From: Pedococcus bigeumensis
GTDB taxonomy: Bacteria > Actinomycetota > Actinomycetes > Actinomycetales > Dermatophilaceae
Direction: 5' to 3'
NCBI RefSeq assembly: GCF_006438965.1
Contig: NZ_RCZM01000006.1
Location: forward strand, 1 to 64,000
DNA: 64,000 nucleotides
The notes below the pieces were generated by a model. That model ran no database searches and had not been told where the DNA came from. It saw only the letters and a program-made list of their open reading frames with translations. Numbering within the stretch: the first letter of the stretch is position 1; the number at the start of each line of letters is the position of its first letter. A program made the position numbers and the translations under genes. Shown in pieces: positions 1 to 9,034 of the stretch.

Positions 1-177
1 CATCCCGGCCACCCCTTCGTCGCGGTACCTGGCCGCCCATTTCGCTGCCGTCTTCCAGGACACGTCATAGCGTTCGGCCGCTCGTGCCGGTGGCCAACCA
101 TGGTCAACGATCAAGCGGGCCAGCCGCAACCGGGCACGTGGAGTCAGAGCAGCGTTCGAGTGGGTAGCGTGGGACAT
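1..177 (-). CDS. IS481-family transposase, N-terminal part (truncated by window edge)
   Basis: The first 59 codons are visible. The translation begins MSHATHSNAALTPRARLRL and continues with a helix-turn-helix stretch (RAAERYDVSWKTAAKWAARY, residues about 35-54). This is the typical N-terminal DNA-binding domain of IS481 transposases, which cut and join the element ends with a DDE catalytic domain not visible here. The ATG at 175-177 has an AGGAGG ribosome binding site on the minus strand at 184-189, six bases upstream. Whether the full gene is intact cannot be judged. Confidence 0.8.
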   Translation of the reverse strand, partial: MSHATHSNAALTPRARLRLARLIVDHGWPPARAAERYDVSWKTAAKWAARYRDEGVAGM

Positions 178-223
178 GAAGACCTCCTGGGTGAAGCGGT
201 TTCTTAGACAGCTCCACTTCACA
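1..223 (-). mobile_element. IS481-family insertion sequence, left-edge fragment
   Basis: The fragment runs off the left edge and carries the start of a transposase plus its upstream non-coding end. A terminus near base 223 is suggested by a minus-strand TGTGAAGTGG block at 214-223, but this is an inference because the other end is outside the window. A 10-bp inverted repeat (GAAGACCTCC at 178-187 and its complement at 227-236) spans the presumed boundary, so the true end could lie up to about 240. Confidence 0.55.
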
Positions 224-299
224 CCGGGAGGTCTTCACCCATCCACCACCTCAGACCGTGTCGTCACACAATCTCGACCAACGTGCCTGGACATCACAC

Positions 300-977
300 C
301 TAGTCGCTGCGGACGGCGATCAGGGACTTGGTGAGTCCAGCCAGGCGTTCCCTGATGATCCTCGAGTCGGGGAAGAGGTCACGCATCTCGGTCATCCCGA
401 TCAGCTCGGTCCACAGGATCTCGTGACGAGCGTTGGCCAGGCTCTCGGCTCGGGAGTGGGCCAGCGGCCAGACGGCCGCGATCCGCGTCCGGGCCGCCAC
501 CGGCAGGAACTGCATCCCGGGGAAGAGCCAGTGCGGCTCGATGGGAAAGTAGCGGTAGGGGGTCTGCACCCAGTGCCTGGAGGAGAGGTCGTTGACCGAC
601 TGCGCGAACCGCACTCGGTTGGCGTGCCCGCCCACGTGCTCGAGGACGGCGTTGGAGAAGACCACGTCGCAGCTCGGGGCCAGTCCGGCCTCGACCAGCG
701 TCGCCACCGCCGAACACGCATCGCCGGTCACGGGGGTGATCCAGTCCTGCGCCTCGCCAGGATCCTCGATGTTGATGACCGTGACGTGACGCGGCCGCAC
801 GTGGGCGGTGAGCCACGCGTCCACCGTGCCGCCGAGGTCGATGACGCTCATGTCCTGGAGGTCAGGAAAGATCGAGCTGGTCAGCTCCAGCCGTCGCGCC
901 CGCGCCCGGCCACCGACCGAGCCGGGTGACTCGACCATGAGGCGGCGCACGCGACCGGTGATTGACCCGTTCGTCAT
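300..977 (-). CDS. SAM-dependent methyltransferase of the polysaccharide locus
   Basis: Protein of 225 residues. A class I methyltransferase core is visible: motif I as VIDLGGTVDAWL near residue 45 and a later SNAVLEHVGG segment typical of small-molecule methyltransferases. No signal peptide or membrane segment is seen, so it should act in the cytoplasm, perhaps methylating a sugar or lipid-linked intermediate; the substrate is unknown. The ATG at 977 overlaps the stop of the upstream Wzz-like gene by four bases (ATGA), so the two are translationally coupled. It is the last gene before the insertion sequence remnant. Confidence 0.75.
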   Translation of the reverse strand: MTNGSITGRVRRLMVESPGSVGGRARARRLELTSSIFPDLQDMSVIDLGGTVDAWLTAHVRPRHVTVINIEDPGEAQDWITPVTGDACSAVATLVEAGLAPSCDVVFSNAVLEHVGGHANRVRFAQSVNDLSSRHWVQTPYRYFPIEPHWLFPGMQFLPVAARTRIAAVWPLAHSRAESLANARHEILWTELIGMTEMRDLFPDSRIIRERLAGLTKSLIAVRSD

Positions 978-1645
978 CGTGCTTCCCCCTTGATCCGCGT
1001 CCTGCCGACCGCAGCCCCGCGCCGCACCCGACGGACCTCGGCCAACACTACTGCCGACCAGGTCAGCGACATCCCCAATCCGACGGTTGCCACGAGGGCC
1101 CGTTTCCTGCTTCCGACCTCGTGGAAGACCTGGACCTCCGTGGGGCTGGACCGGGTCCGCACCTGGACCTCCGCGGGCACACCCATCGCGGTCTGCCGCT
1201 CGGCGACGACACGGTTGATCCGCGCGATCAGCTCGGTCATCTGCGTACGCACGGCTGCCTCGGTGGGACCAGCCGCCTGGACGTCCAGGAGGGCCTTGTT
1301 GAAGTTGTTGGCGTACTGGTTGCCGTCGTTCGGAAGCCGCACGAGGGTGCCCGACCGGATGCCGAAGTCGACGATGCGGACACGGTCGCTCACGGTGTCG
1401 ATGTCCGACGAACCTCCGGCGATCTCGCGCTGGATCAGCCCGGCGAACCGGATCGTCCCCTGCGGCGTCGAGGCCAGACCGTTGGGGACGTCGCTGACCG
1501 GGCGCACCATGAAGACGTCCGTCCGCGACCAGTACACCCCCGGAGCAGAGACGATGGAGTATGCCGCGAATGCGGTCGCCACTAGCCCCAGCACCAGAAC
1601 TGCCCAGGCCCGTCGGGCCGCCTCGAGCAAGCCGACCAGCGTCAC
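974..1645 (-). CDS. Wzz-like chain-length determinant / polysaccharide co-polymerase
   Basis: Protein of 223 residues with one membrane segment near residues 12-33 and a second near 183-203, separated by a soluble domain that should face outside. This two-helix hairpin layout is that of Wzz/PCP proteins, which set the chain length of Wzy-made polysaccharides. No C-terminal tyrosine kinase domain is present. It is divergent from a second Wzz-like gene at 1839; the 193 bases between the two starts must hold both promoters, but no clear -35/-10 pair stands out. It overlaps the downstream methyltransferase by four bases. Confidence 0.7.
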   Translation of the reverse strand: MTLVGLLEAARRAWAVLVLGLVATAFAAYSIVSAPGVYWSRTDVFMVRPVSDVPNGLASTPQGTIRFAGLIQREIAGGSSDIDTVSDRVRIVDFGIRSGTLVRLPNDGNQYANNFNKALLDVQAAGPTEAAVRTQMTELIARINRVVAERQTAMGVPAEVQVRTRSSPTEVQVFHEVGSRKRALVATVGLGMSLTWSAVVLAEVRRVRRGAAVGRTRIKGEAR

Positions 1646-1838
1646 CGCGCCCCTTCCCGCAATCCGGCTGCCATTGTCGCACCGGAGGCCCTGCTCACGA
1701 GGGCCGGTTCGACGAATCTGTCGTGACTGCCATCAAAGCGGAAGCGGCCCGCGTAGGCTTTGACACGAGAGCTATCAACCGCACGAGGGCCTCGGCCCTC
1801 GGGGGGCCGGGCAGCCGTGAGGTGTGAGGGGAGCTGGG

Positions 1839-2759
1839 ATGTTTTTCGCGGAGTTGCCGTTGGTCCTCCTGCGCCGCTGGTACCTCGTGGTCCTCGGCGT
1901 CCTGCTCAGCGGTGTCCTGGCCGGAGTGACCTTCCAGTCGGTGGCCCCGACCTACCAGGCCCGTGCCGAGATCCTGCTCCTGCCGCCGTCGACCTCGGTG
2001 CCGAAGGGGGGCAACCCCTACCTCGTGCTCGGCGGTCTGGAAGCCATCGGCGGCGTGCTCTCGACCGCGCTGGGCGACCAGGCGACTACTGCGGAGCTGA
2101 AGGCCCAGGGTGCTGCGGGCGACTTCAGAGTTGGCCTCGACCAGACGAGCCCGGCTCCGCTCCTGGAGGTCGTCACGGAGTCCACGACCGCGGCCGACAG
2201 CCTCTCGACCCTCCAGCTCGTCGTGGACCGCATCCCACCGACGATGGAAGCGATCCAACGGGCCGCGGACGTGAGCCCCGGCTCCTTCATCACCACGACA
2301 CCGATCACGACGACCCAGAAGCCCGAGGTCCTGCGCAAGTCCCAGCTGCGTGTCGTGGTCGTCGTCACGGTCATCGGGTTGGCCCTCACCCTCCTGCTCA
2401 CGGCAGCCATCGACGGCCTCCTGGTCCGCCGTCGGGTCCGGCGACGCGGCCCCGGCACGGGGGCCGAGAGGGAGACTCCCACCAGCTCACCGACGGAGAC
2501 CGATGGCCCGGTGCCGTCGTCCGCTGCCGGGTCCACGTCCGGGGCGCTGCCTCGGCACTCCTCTGACACCCGCGCCGGGGATCGGCCCCACAGCGACCGG
2601 TCCGACAGCGACCGGTCCGACAGCGGTCGGTCAGCGAGCGAGGGGTCTGCCCACGAGGGGTCTGCCCGGGATGGATCTGCCCGGGATGGATCTACCGGCA
2701 ACGGTCGCCGGGAGAACGCCAGCGACGAGGACGTCGAAGTCCTGCCCGCCCGGCGCTGA
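1839..2759 (+). CDS. Wzz-like membrane protein with repetitive hydrophilic C-terminal tail
   Basis: Protein of 306 residues from the ATG at 1839, which has GAGGGGA six bases upstream; an in-frame GTG at 1824 lacks this support. A membrane segment lies near residues 15-38, a second near 175-195, with an extracytoplasmic domain between them as in Wzz proteins. After the second helix is a cytoplasmic tail of about 100 residues rich in Ser, Asp, Arg and Gly, built from 15-bp DNA repeats near 2590-2700 (units such as SDRSD and ARDGS). The tail has no kinase motif. The O-antigen-polymerase-like gene follows after 15 bases. Confidence 0.7.
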   Translation: MFFAELPLVLLRRWYLVVLGVLLSGVLAGVTFQSVAPTYQARAEILLLPPSTSVPKGGNPYLVLGGLEAIGGVLSTALGDQATTAELKAQGAAGDFRVGLDQTSPAPLLEVVTESTTAADSLSTLQLVVDRIPPTMEAIQRAADVSPGSFITTTPITTTQKPEVLRKSQLRVVVVVTVIGLALTLLLTAAIDGLLVRRRVRRRGPGTGAERETPTSSPTETDGPVPSSAAGSTSGALPRHSSDTRAGDRPHSDRSDSDRSDSGRSASEGSAHEGSARDGSARDGSTGNGRRENASDEDVEVLPARR

Positions 2760-2774
2760 GCGGTCGGACACCTG

Positions 2775-4199
2775 ATGCCTGCGCTGCCTGCGGCGCCACC
2801 CGCTGACCGCGGTGGACGGGTCGTGCCCGCCCGGCTCGCGGCACCGCGCGCGGACGGGACGACGTTCATCACGATCTACCTCGTCCTGTTGTTCGCCATC
2901 CCGTCCCGGCTCGTCGTGGGTCCGTTGGGAACCATCGGCGCACCCGCCACCGTGGTCGGGCTGACCGGTACAGGGTGGTGGCTGTGGCACCAGGCCGCCC
3001 AGCCCTTCGGACACCCCCTCAGCTTCCAGCCGGTCCGACGGATGTCCGTGGTGTTCTTCGGCGCCGTCATGCTCAGCTACATCGCCGCGGTCTCCAGGCC
3101 GATCAGCGCTACCGAGAGCAGCTCGGCCCAGTCCGGGGTGCTCCTGCTCCTGTCGTGGCTCGGCATCCTGCTGGTCACCCACGACGGGCTCCCGAACCGC
3201 GAGCGCCTCGACACCCTCCTCCGTCGCCTCGCGCTCGCCGTGGGCCTGATGGCGGCCCTCGGAGTGCTCCAGTTCGCGACCGGGCGTCCGTTCACCAACT
3301 ACATCCAGATCCCAGGACTCGAGGCGACCTCGAGCCTGGTCAGCGTCAACGAGCGTGGTGGCTTCGCTCGCCCGGCCGGCACCGCGATCCACCCCATCGA
3401 GTTCGGCGCCGTCATCAACCTGATGCTGCCGCTGTGCCTTCATGTGGCCCTCCACCCGGGGCCGCTCGGCCGGTTCCGCCGGTGGTTCCCGGTGGCGGCC
3501 ATCGCCTTGTCGATCCCCCTGTCCATCTCGCGCTCCGCGCTGGTCAGCGCCGCGATCGTGCTGGCCTTCCTCGTCCCGACGTGGGAGCGGCGCCTGCGCC
3601 GAATCGCCCTGGTGGCGATGTCGCTGCTGGGAGGGGTGGTGTTCGTCGCCGTTCCCGGCATGCTCGGCACGATCCTCGGCCTGTTCTCGGGCATCTCGGG
3701 CGACAGCAGCACCCAGTCACGGACAGGGAGCTACGGCCTGGCCTGGGAGTTCATCCAGCGGTCCCCGCTGATCGGCCGCGGCTTCCTCACCTTCCTGCCG
3801 GAGTACCGGATCCTGGACAACCAGTACCTCGGCCTGTTGATCGACTGCGGCGTGGTCGGCCTCGTGACGCTCCTGGCGCTGTTCGGGACCGGCATCGTCG
3901 TGAGCCTGATCTGCCGCCGGCGCAGCACTGACCCCGCGACGCGGTCACTGGGTCAGTCGCTGGCAGCGGCCACCGCGTCTGCGACGGCGAGCTTCGCGCT
4001 GTTCGACGCGTTCTCGTTCCCCATGTTCGCCGGCGCGACGTTTCTCATCCTGGGAATCACGGGGTGCTTGTTCAACCTCGAACGCATCCAGAAGGCGCTT
4101 CCCCCCAAGGGTGCGGCACGCGAGCGGCCAGGCGTTGCAGTCGCCTCGATGCCGAGCGTGGCAGCGGCCTCAATAGGGCATCCGGGCGAAACCGGGTGA
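2775..4199 (+). CDS. O-antigen ligase/polymerase (Wzy-type) family membrane protein
   Basis: Protein of 474 residues with roughly ten hydrophobic segments and a large extracytoplasmic loop. The segment FARPAGTAIHP near residues 196-206 matches the R-x2-G-x3-HP pattern of O-antigen ligase/Wzy family enzymes, which join undecaprenol-linked repeat units at the outer face of the membrane. In a Gram-positive organism a polymerase role is more likely than LPS ligation. The position next to Wzz-like genes and in the same locus as a flippase supports a Wzx/Wzy-dependent pathway. Sequence alone does not separate ligase from polymerase. Confidence 0.75.
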   Translation: MPALPAAPPADRGGRVVPARLAAPRADGTTFITIYLVLLFAIPSRLVVGPLGTIGAPATVVGLTGTGWWLWHQAAQPFGHPLSFQPVRRMSVVFFGAVMLSYIAAVSRPISATESSSAQSGVLLLLSWLGILLVTHDGLPNRERLDTLLRRLALAVGLMAALGVLQFATGRPFTNYIQIPGLEATSSLVSVNERGGFARPAGTAIHPIEFGAVINLMLPLCLHVALHPGPLGRFRRWFPVAAIALSIPLSISRSALVSAAIVLAFLVPTWERRLRRIALVAMSLLGGVVFVAVPGMLGTILGLFSGISGDSSTQSRTGSYGLAWEFIQRSPLIGRGFLTFLPEYRILDNQYLGLLIDCGVVGLVTLLALFGTGIVVSLICRRRSTDPATRSLGQSLAAATASATASFALFDAFSFPMFAGATFLILGITGCLFNLERIQKALPPKGAARERPGVAVASMPSVAAASIGHPGETG

Positions 4200-4314
4200 C
4201 TGGCCCCATGTCGGATCACATGCTACCGTCCTCGGGCTTAGGCGAGTGGACTGCAGGGATCACTTGCTCGCCGTGCCTGTCACGGCATGTCCTGTTCCCT
4301 GACGTTGGAAGCTC

Positions 4315-5916
4315 ATGACTCCCCCCTCCCCCCGTGTCCTTGTCCTTCCCAAGCACCTCAAGCTCAAGTTCTGGCCCTTCGGCCTTGCGCTCATCGCCCT
4401 CCTCCTCGGCCCCTCCAGCTGGGCCAACCTCGGCACCAACACCTCTGGCAGCTTGTCCAGCGACCGCGTGCCGATCACGACCCTGAAGCCCGTTTCCGCT
4501 AGCAACGGTCTCGGCCCGGTCGAGATCAACTCGAGCAACGGCAACAAGGCGGCCAAGGACGGCCGGTCGCTGCGCATCGGTGGCCGCACCTTCAGCACCG
4601 GCCTCGGTGTGTACGCCCAGTCGTCCGTCACCTACAAGCTGAACGGTGACTTCACCCAGTTCACCTCCAAGGTCGGCGTCGACGACGAGGCGGGCGACCG
4701 CGGCACCGTGCGCTTCGTGGTGATCGCCGACGGCAAGAACGTCTACTCCTCCAAGGTCCTCACCGGTCGCGACGTGGCCAGCAGCGTGAAGGTCCCGGTC
4801 GCCGGGGTGCGCACGTTGACCCTGCGTGTCGACTCGACCCGTGACGGCAACCGAGGTGACAGCGCCGCCTGGGCGGACGCCATGCTGTCCAAGCGGCACA
4901 ACACGCACCCGGCTCCCGGCACGTCGAGCAGCACCACCAGCACGACAGGCACGGGCACTACGAGCAGCACGACGACCTCGTCGTCGACGACGTCGAGCAC
5001 CTCGACCACGTCGAGCACCTCCAGCTCGACGTCCACGAAGCCTCCGGCATCGACGACCTCGTCGACCACGTCGTCGCAGCCTTCGACGACCAGCTCCACG
5101 GCCACGGCGACGTCGACCGCAGGTGGCGGGTCAACCAAGGGCTGTGCCTCGGCACCGAGCTCCTGTGGCTACCCGGACGCGTCGAACACCGGTGTCCAGG
5201 CAGGCGTCGCCCTCAAGGCCTCCTCCTGCCCGTCGGGCAGCACGGCCGGCCAGGTCATCGAGAACCTGTCGCTCAGCAACTGCTCGATCAACGTCACCGC
5301 TCCCGGCGTGGTCATCAGGAACGTGAAGCTGACGACGACCAGCCCTGAGGGTTGGGCCATCATCGTGCGCGACGGTGGATCCGCCACGATCCAGAACGTC
5401 GAGATCGCCGGCAAGGACACCGGTTCCGGGTCCGTGCAGTACGCCGTCCTCTCGGAGACCGACGCGCGGGTGACCATCGACAAGGCGGACCTGCACCACT
5501 GCGCCAACTGTGTCCAGGGTGAGCACATCACCGTGACCAACAGCTACGTGCACGACATGGCCAACCCTCCGGGCGCCCACGTCGACGGGATCCTCTGCAC
5601 CAGCGTGTGCGATGTCGTGCTGCGTCACAACACGGTCCTCAACCGCTACACGCAGACCTCGGCCATCGCGCTGTTCGCCGACTTCGGCACCCCGCGCAAC
5701 TCCGTCGTGGACAACAACCTGCTGGCCGGTGGTGGGTACACCACCTACGGCGGCGGCGACAGCGCCACCGGGATCAAGTTCACGAATAACCGTTTCTCGA
5801 GGCTGTACTACGGCAACGGTGGCGAGTACGGCGTGAACACCAGCTTCCGCAGCTCCAACTCGGGCAACGAGTGGACCGGGAACATCTGGGACGACACCCT
5901 GGCCGTCGCCAGGTAG
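4315..5916 (+). CDS. Secreted NPCBM-domain and right-handed beta-helix protein
   Basis: Protein of 533 residues. A single hydrophobic segment at residues 20-40 is a signal peptide or anchor. Residues about 60-195 form an NPCBM/NEW2-type carbohydrate-binding module (GLGVYAQSSVTYKL, GDRGTVRFVV). A Ser/Thr-rich linker (residues about 200-275) follows and is probably glycosylated or wall-spanning. Residues about 280-533 are rich in short N- and V-containing turns (ITVTNSYVHDM, VVDNNLLAGG) of a parallel beta-helix, a fold used by polysaccharide lyases and hydrolases. It probably binds or trims the polysaccharide made by this locus; no catalytic residues can be assigned. A separate promoter is likely, since 115 bases precede it. 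Confidence 0.7.
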   Translation: MTPPSPRVLVLPKHLKLKFWPFGLALIALLLGPSSWANLGTNTSGSLSSDRVPITTLKPVSASNGLGPVEINSSNGNKAAKDGRSLRIGGRTFSTGLGVYAQSSVTYKLNGDFTQFTSKVGVDDEAGDRGTVRFVVIADGKNVYSSKVLTGRDVASSVKVPVAGVRTLTLRVDSTRDGNRGDSAAWADAMLSKRHNTHPAPGTSSSTTSTTGTGTTSSTTTSSSTTSSTSTTSSTSSSTSTKPPASTTSSTTSSQPSTTSSTATATSTAGGGSTKGCASAPSSCGYPDASNTGVQAGVALKASSCPSGSTAGQVIENLSLSNCSINVTAPGVVIRNVKLTTTSPEGWAIIVRDGGSATIQNVEIAGKDTGSGSVQYAVLSETDARVTIDKADLHHCANCVQGEHITVTNSYVHDMANPPGAHVDGILCTSVCDVVLRHNTVLNRYTQTSAIALFADFGTPRNSVVDNNLLAGGGYTTYGGGDSATGIKFTNNRFSRLYYGNGGEYGVNTSFRSSNSGNEWTGNIWDDTLAVAR

Positions 5917-5943
5917 TCCGGCCCAGGGCCGGCTGGTCCAGCA

Positions 5944-5980
5944 CAAAGGTGGCGACTCCCTTCGGGGGTCGCCACCTTTG
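5944..5980. terminator. Bidirectional hairpin terminator
   Basis: A 17-bp stem (left arm starting CAAAGGTGGCGAC, one G-T pair) with a short TTCG-type loop lies between two convergent genes (ends at 5916 and 6000). The A-rich left edge and T-rich right edge suit termination from both sides. Confidence 0.85.
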
Positions 5981-5999
5981 CTCTGCCCACGTCGGCGTT

Positions 6000-7850
6000 T
6001 CAGTGCGAACCCGGAACCTCAGCCGTGGAACGCAGGCACGTCCGGGCCCACTGCTCGAGCGACAGCAGCGTCCACAGTCGGGCCTCCTCGTTGCGGCGGC
6101 CACTGGTGTGGGAGTCGAGCAGTGCTCGAACCGCACTGGGCTCGATCCAGCTCGAGGTGATGCTGTCCGAGGAGAGCAGCAGGTCCCGACTGAGGTCACG
6201 CATCCCGGTCCGGAACCACGCATCCAGTGGCACCTTGAAGCCGACCTTGCGGCGCTGGGTGATCGACTGCGGCAGGTAGCGGTCAGCGACCTCCTTGACG
6301 ACCCACTTGGTCTGCCCGTCGCGCACCTTGACGTCGGACGGCAGCCGCATGGCGGTCTCGACCAGACGGTGGTCCAGGAAGGGCGGACGGACCTCGAGCG
6401 AGGCCGCCATCGACATCCGGTCGCCACGCTCGAGCAGGTTGTCCGGCAACCACCCGGCCAGGTCCATCCGGCACAACAGGTCGATGCCGTCGCGGTGGGG
6501 CGGTGCCGGGGGTTCTGGAGCCATCGGCCGGCCCAGCATCGCGGCGACCTCGGTGGTGGTGAACGGGGCGAACCAGCCCACGGCACGCTCCGCCGTCGAG
6601 CCCTCCATGAGCGCCCGCGCTGCGATGCGTGCCCTGGTGGCCGAGGTCGGGGCGGCCCGCTCGGCGAGGTGCAGCAGGGGGCGCCGGACGGCCGCAGGGA
6701 CCAGGCCCGCCCTGATGGTCAGGTCGGCGAACCGGTACTTGGGGTACCCGGCGAACAGCTCGTCGCTCCCTTCGCCGGACAGCGCGACCTTGACGTGCTG
6801 CCGGGCGTCCTGGGCGAGCAGGAAGACCGCGATGTCGGCCGGTTCGCTGACGGGTGCGTCACGGTGCACGGTGAGCCGGGGCCACAGGTCCTGGAACCCG
6901 GAGGCGTCGAGCGCGACCTCGTGGTGGTTGGTGCCGAACAGGTCGCTGACCCGGCGGGCGTGCTCGACCTCGTCGAACCGCGGGTCGCCGAAGGAGGCGC
7001 AGAACGTGTGCATCGGAGTGTCGGTCAGCCGGCTGGCCATCGCGACGATGAGGCTGCTGTCCACCCCGCCGCTGAGGTAGGAGCCCACCGGCACGTCCGC
7101 GACCATCGCGTCGCGCACCGCGTCCTGGAGTCGCTGGTCGACCAGGTCGACCGCCTCTTGGGGGTCGATCCGCATCACCTGCGCGGGCGGGGGCGGCGTC
7201 CAGTAGGCGCGGAGGTCGGCCTTGCCGGAGGCACTCACCGACAGCACGTGTCCCGGCGGCAGCTTGCGCACACCGGCATAGAGGGTGTCGGGCGCGGGGA
7301 CCGCGCGCCGGCGCAGGTAGTGGGCCAGCGACGTCTCGTCGAGCCGAGGCTCGCCGATCGCGGGAAGGAGCGCCTTCACCTCGGAGCCGAAGGTCAGCGA
7401 GGCGTGGTCCAGGCTGTAGACCAGCGGCAGGATCCCCATGCGGTCCCGCGCCAGCGTCACCCCCCCGGTCTCACGGTCGTAGACGGCGAAGGCGAACTGA
7501 CCACGAAGGTGCTGCAGGGCCTGCACCCCGTAGGCGGTGAAAAGGGCCAGCACCACCTCGGTGTCGCCGTTGGTGCGGAACGGGTAGTCGAGGCGCGACC
7601 GCAGCTCGCGGTAGTTGAAGATCTCGCCGTTGAAGGTGATGTGGAACCGTCCGTCGGCGCTCTCCATGGGCTGGGGCGAACCGTGCGGGTCGATGATCGA
7701 CAGGCGGGTGTGACCCAGTCCCACCGACGACTCGAGCCACTGGCCCCGGTCGTCGGGCCCGCGGTGCTCGAGGCGGTCGGCCATCGCCGCGACGAGCGCG
7801 GGGTCCACCGGCTGCCCGTCGAAGCGCAGTACTCCCGCGATGCCGCACAT
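6000..7850 (-). CDS. asnB: Asparagine synthase (glutamine-hydrolysing) type amidotransferase
   Basis: Protein of 616 residues. The start is set at the ATG directly before Cys2 (MCGIAG), because the N-terminal cysteine is the glutaminase nucleophile of class II amidotransferases; longer in-frame starts would bury it. The glutaminase domain fills residues 1-210 (RLSIIDPHG, FNGEIFNY). The synthase domain follows, with the ATP pyrophosphatase loop LSGGVDSS near residue 265. Such AsnB homologues occur in surface-polysaccharide loci, where they are thought to amidate a uronic acid or similar acceptor; that role is inferred. The start overlaps the upstream glycosyltransferase stop (TGATG). Confidence 0.85.
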   Translation of the reverse strand: MCGIAGVLRFDGQPVDPALVAAMADRLEHRGPDDRGQWLESSVGLGHTRLSIIDPHGSPQPMESADGRFHITFNGEIFNYRELRSRLDYPFRTNGDTEVVLALFTAYGVQALQHLRGQFAFAVYDRETGGVTLARDRMGILPLVYSLDHASLTFGSEVKALLPAIGEPRLDETSLAHYLRRRAVPAPDTLYAGVRKLPPGHVLSVSASGKADLRAYWTPPPPAQVMRIDPQEAVDLVDQRLQDAVRDAMVADVPVGSYLSGGVDSSLIVAMASRLTDTPMHTFCASFGDPRFDEVEHARRVSDLFGTNHHEVALDASGFQDLWPRLTVHRDAPVSEPADIAVFLLAQDARQHVKVALSGEGSDELFAGYPKYRFADLTIRAGLVPAAVRRPLLHLAERAAPTSATRARIAARALMEGSTAERAVGWFAPFTTTEVAAMLGRPMAPEPPAPPHRDGIDLLCRMDLAGWLPDNLLERGDRMSMAASLEVRPPFLDHRLVETAMRLPSDVKVRDGQTKWVVKEVADRYLPQSITQRRKVGFKVPLDAWFRTGMRDLSRDLLLSSDSITSSWIEPSAVRALLDSHTSGRRNEEARLWTLLSLEQWARTCLRSTAEVPGSH

Positions 7851-9034
7851 CAGCGCGCCGCCGAGTCGATGAGCCGCAGCAGGTCCTGCGACCGCGCCAG
7901 CCACGTGTCACCGGCGACCGCGGCCCGGCGGCTCTTCTGAGTCCCCTCGCCACCGGTCTGGGCGGCCTCGTGGACCAGCGCCACGAACTCGTCCGCCGAC
8001 TTGGCGACCCCCATCACGGTGTCGAACGGCTCGACCTCCGGGTAGTACGTGGTCACGATCGGACGACCGAGGGCGAGGTACTCCTTGGCCTTGATCGGGT
8101 TGCAGTACCTGATCCAGTCGTTGTCCAGCCACGGCATGATCGCGACATCGAAAGCTGCTCCGTACGAAGGGATCTGGCTGTAGTCGCGCGGTCCGAGCCA
8201 GAGGACCCGCGGGTGGCTGGCCAGCTCACTGATGTCGCAGGTCGCGTCCCCGATCAGCAGCAGGGTTCCCTGCGTCATGCTCTCGGCGGTCCTGCGCAGC
8301 AGGTCGAGGTCCACGACGTAGTCGTCGATCCCACCGAAGAAGCCCACGATGGGCCGCGCGATCCCGGCCACGTCGTCCGGTGGCGGTGCATCGTCGGGCA
8401 CCGTGAAGTGCTCGACGTCGAGGCCGTGCCCGAGGAAGTACGGCGTGCCGCTCACCGCACTGCGCTCCTCCTCGAGGAGGGTGTGGCTGACGTAGACCAC
8501 GGTGTCGGCCGCGGCCAGCAGCCGCTTCTCGAGCGCGGCGATGACCGGCTGGTTCGCCTCGGTGAAGGCGGAGAACTTGTCCGACCGGTTGACCGTCAGG
8601 GAGGCGTGCGGCAGGCGGTCGACGACGTCGGCGGCCGTGGGGATGGTCACCACCACGTCGGGCCGCCGGACGCCGAGCCACCAGAGCACGACGCGGACCT
8701 GCGCGCTCACGACCACCGCGTTCGCTCGGCGCCCGGCCGCGCTGCCGTACAACGGGAGGATGACTGGGCTCATCACGACGAGGTTCGGGAGCCCGGCCTC
8801 GGGACGCCGGACGGCCCGGGCGATGCTTCGAGCCTTGCGGAGCACCCTGCGCAGCGGCTGGGTGGTGCCGCCAGGGGTGGGCATCCTCATCCCGATGCTG
8901 TTGACCAGGACGACGGTGCGGTCCAGAGCCAGCCCCTTGGTGAGCTGGAAGTCCGAGTGGGCGCGGTTGTGGTACCAGTAGTCCTGGGCCGAAAAGAACA
9001 CGATCCCCCGCGAGGACCCGCCGCGACGTCTCAT
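7850..9034 (-). CDS. Glycosyltransferase (GT-B fold, group 1 type)
   Basis: Protein of 394 residues. The C-terminal half has the nucleotide-sugar binding features of GT-B enzymes, including NPIKAKEYLALGRPIVTT near residue 330, a pattern seen in teichuronic acid TuaH-like and related transferases. No membrane segment is visible, so it should act at the inner face of the membrane. The ATG at 9034 overlaps the upstream GT2 gene by four bases, and the stop overlaps asnB by one, so three genes form a tightly coupled operon. The gene at 14084-15244 has the same architecture. Sugar and linkage are unknown. Confidence 0.75.
   Translation of the reverse strand: MRRRGGSSRGIVFFSAQDYWYHNRAHSDFQLTKGLALDRTVVLVNSIGMRMPTPGGTTQPLRRVLRKARSIARAVRRPEAGLPNLVVMSPVILPLYGSAAGRRANAVVVSAQVRVVLWWLGVRRPDVVVTIPTAADVVDRLPHASLTVNRSDKFSAFTEANQPVIAALEKRLLAAADTVVYVSHTLLEEERSAVSGTPYFLGHGLDVEHFTVPDDAPPPDDVAGIARPIVGFFGGIDDYVVDLDLLRRTAESMTQGTLLLIGDATCDISELASHPRVLWLGPRDYSQIPSYGAAFDVAIMPWLDNDWIRYCNPIKAKEYLALGRPIVTTYYPEVEPFDTVMGVAKSADEFVALVHEAAQTGGEGTQKSRRAAVAGDTWLARSQDLLRLIDSAAR

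Noticed and set aside
258-929. Long open frames opposite the methyltransferase and many other genes (hundreds of codons on the wrong strand)
   Set aside because: They are shadows of high-GC codon bias; they are Arg/Pro/His-rich, lack domain motifs, and the opposite frames carry clear families.
4920-5130. The repetitive ACGTCGAGCA-like tract inside the gene at 4315 as a CRISPR or tandem repeat locus
   Set aside because: It is an irregular Ser/Thr-rich linker within a well-supported gene; there are no spacers or regular units.
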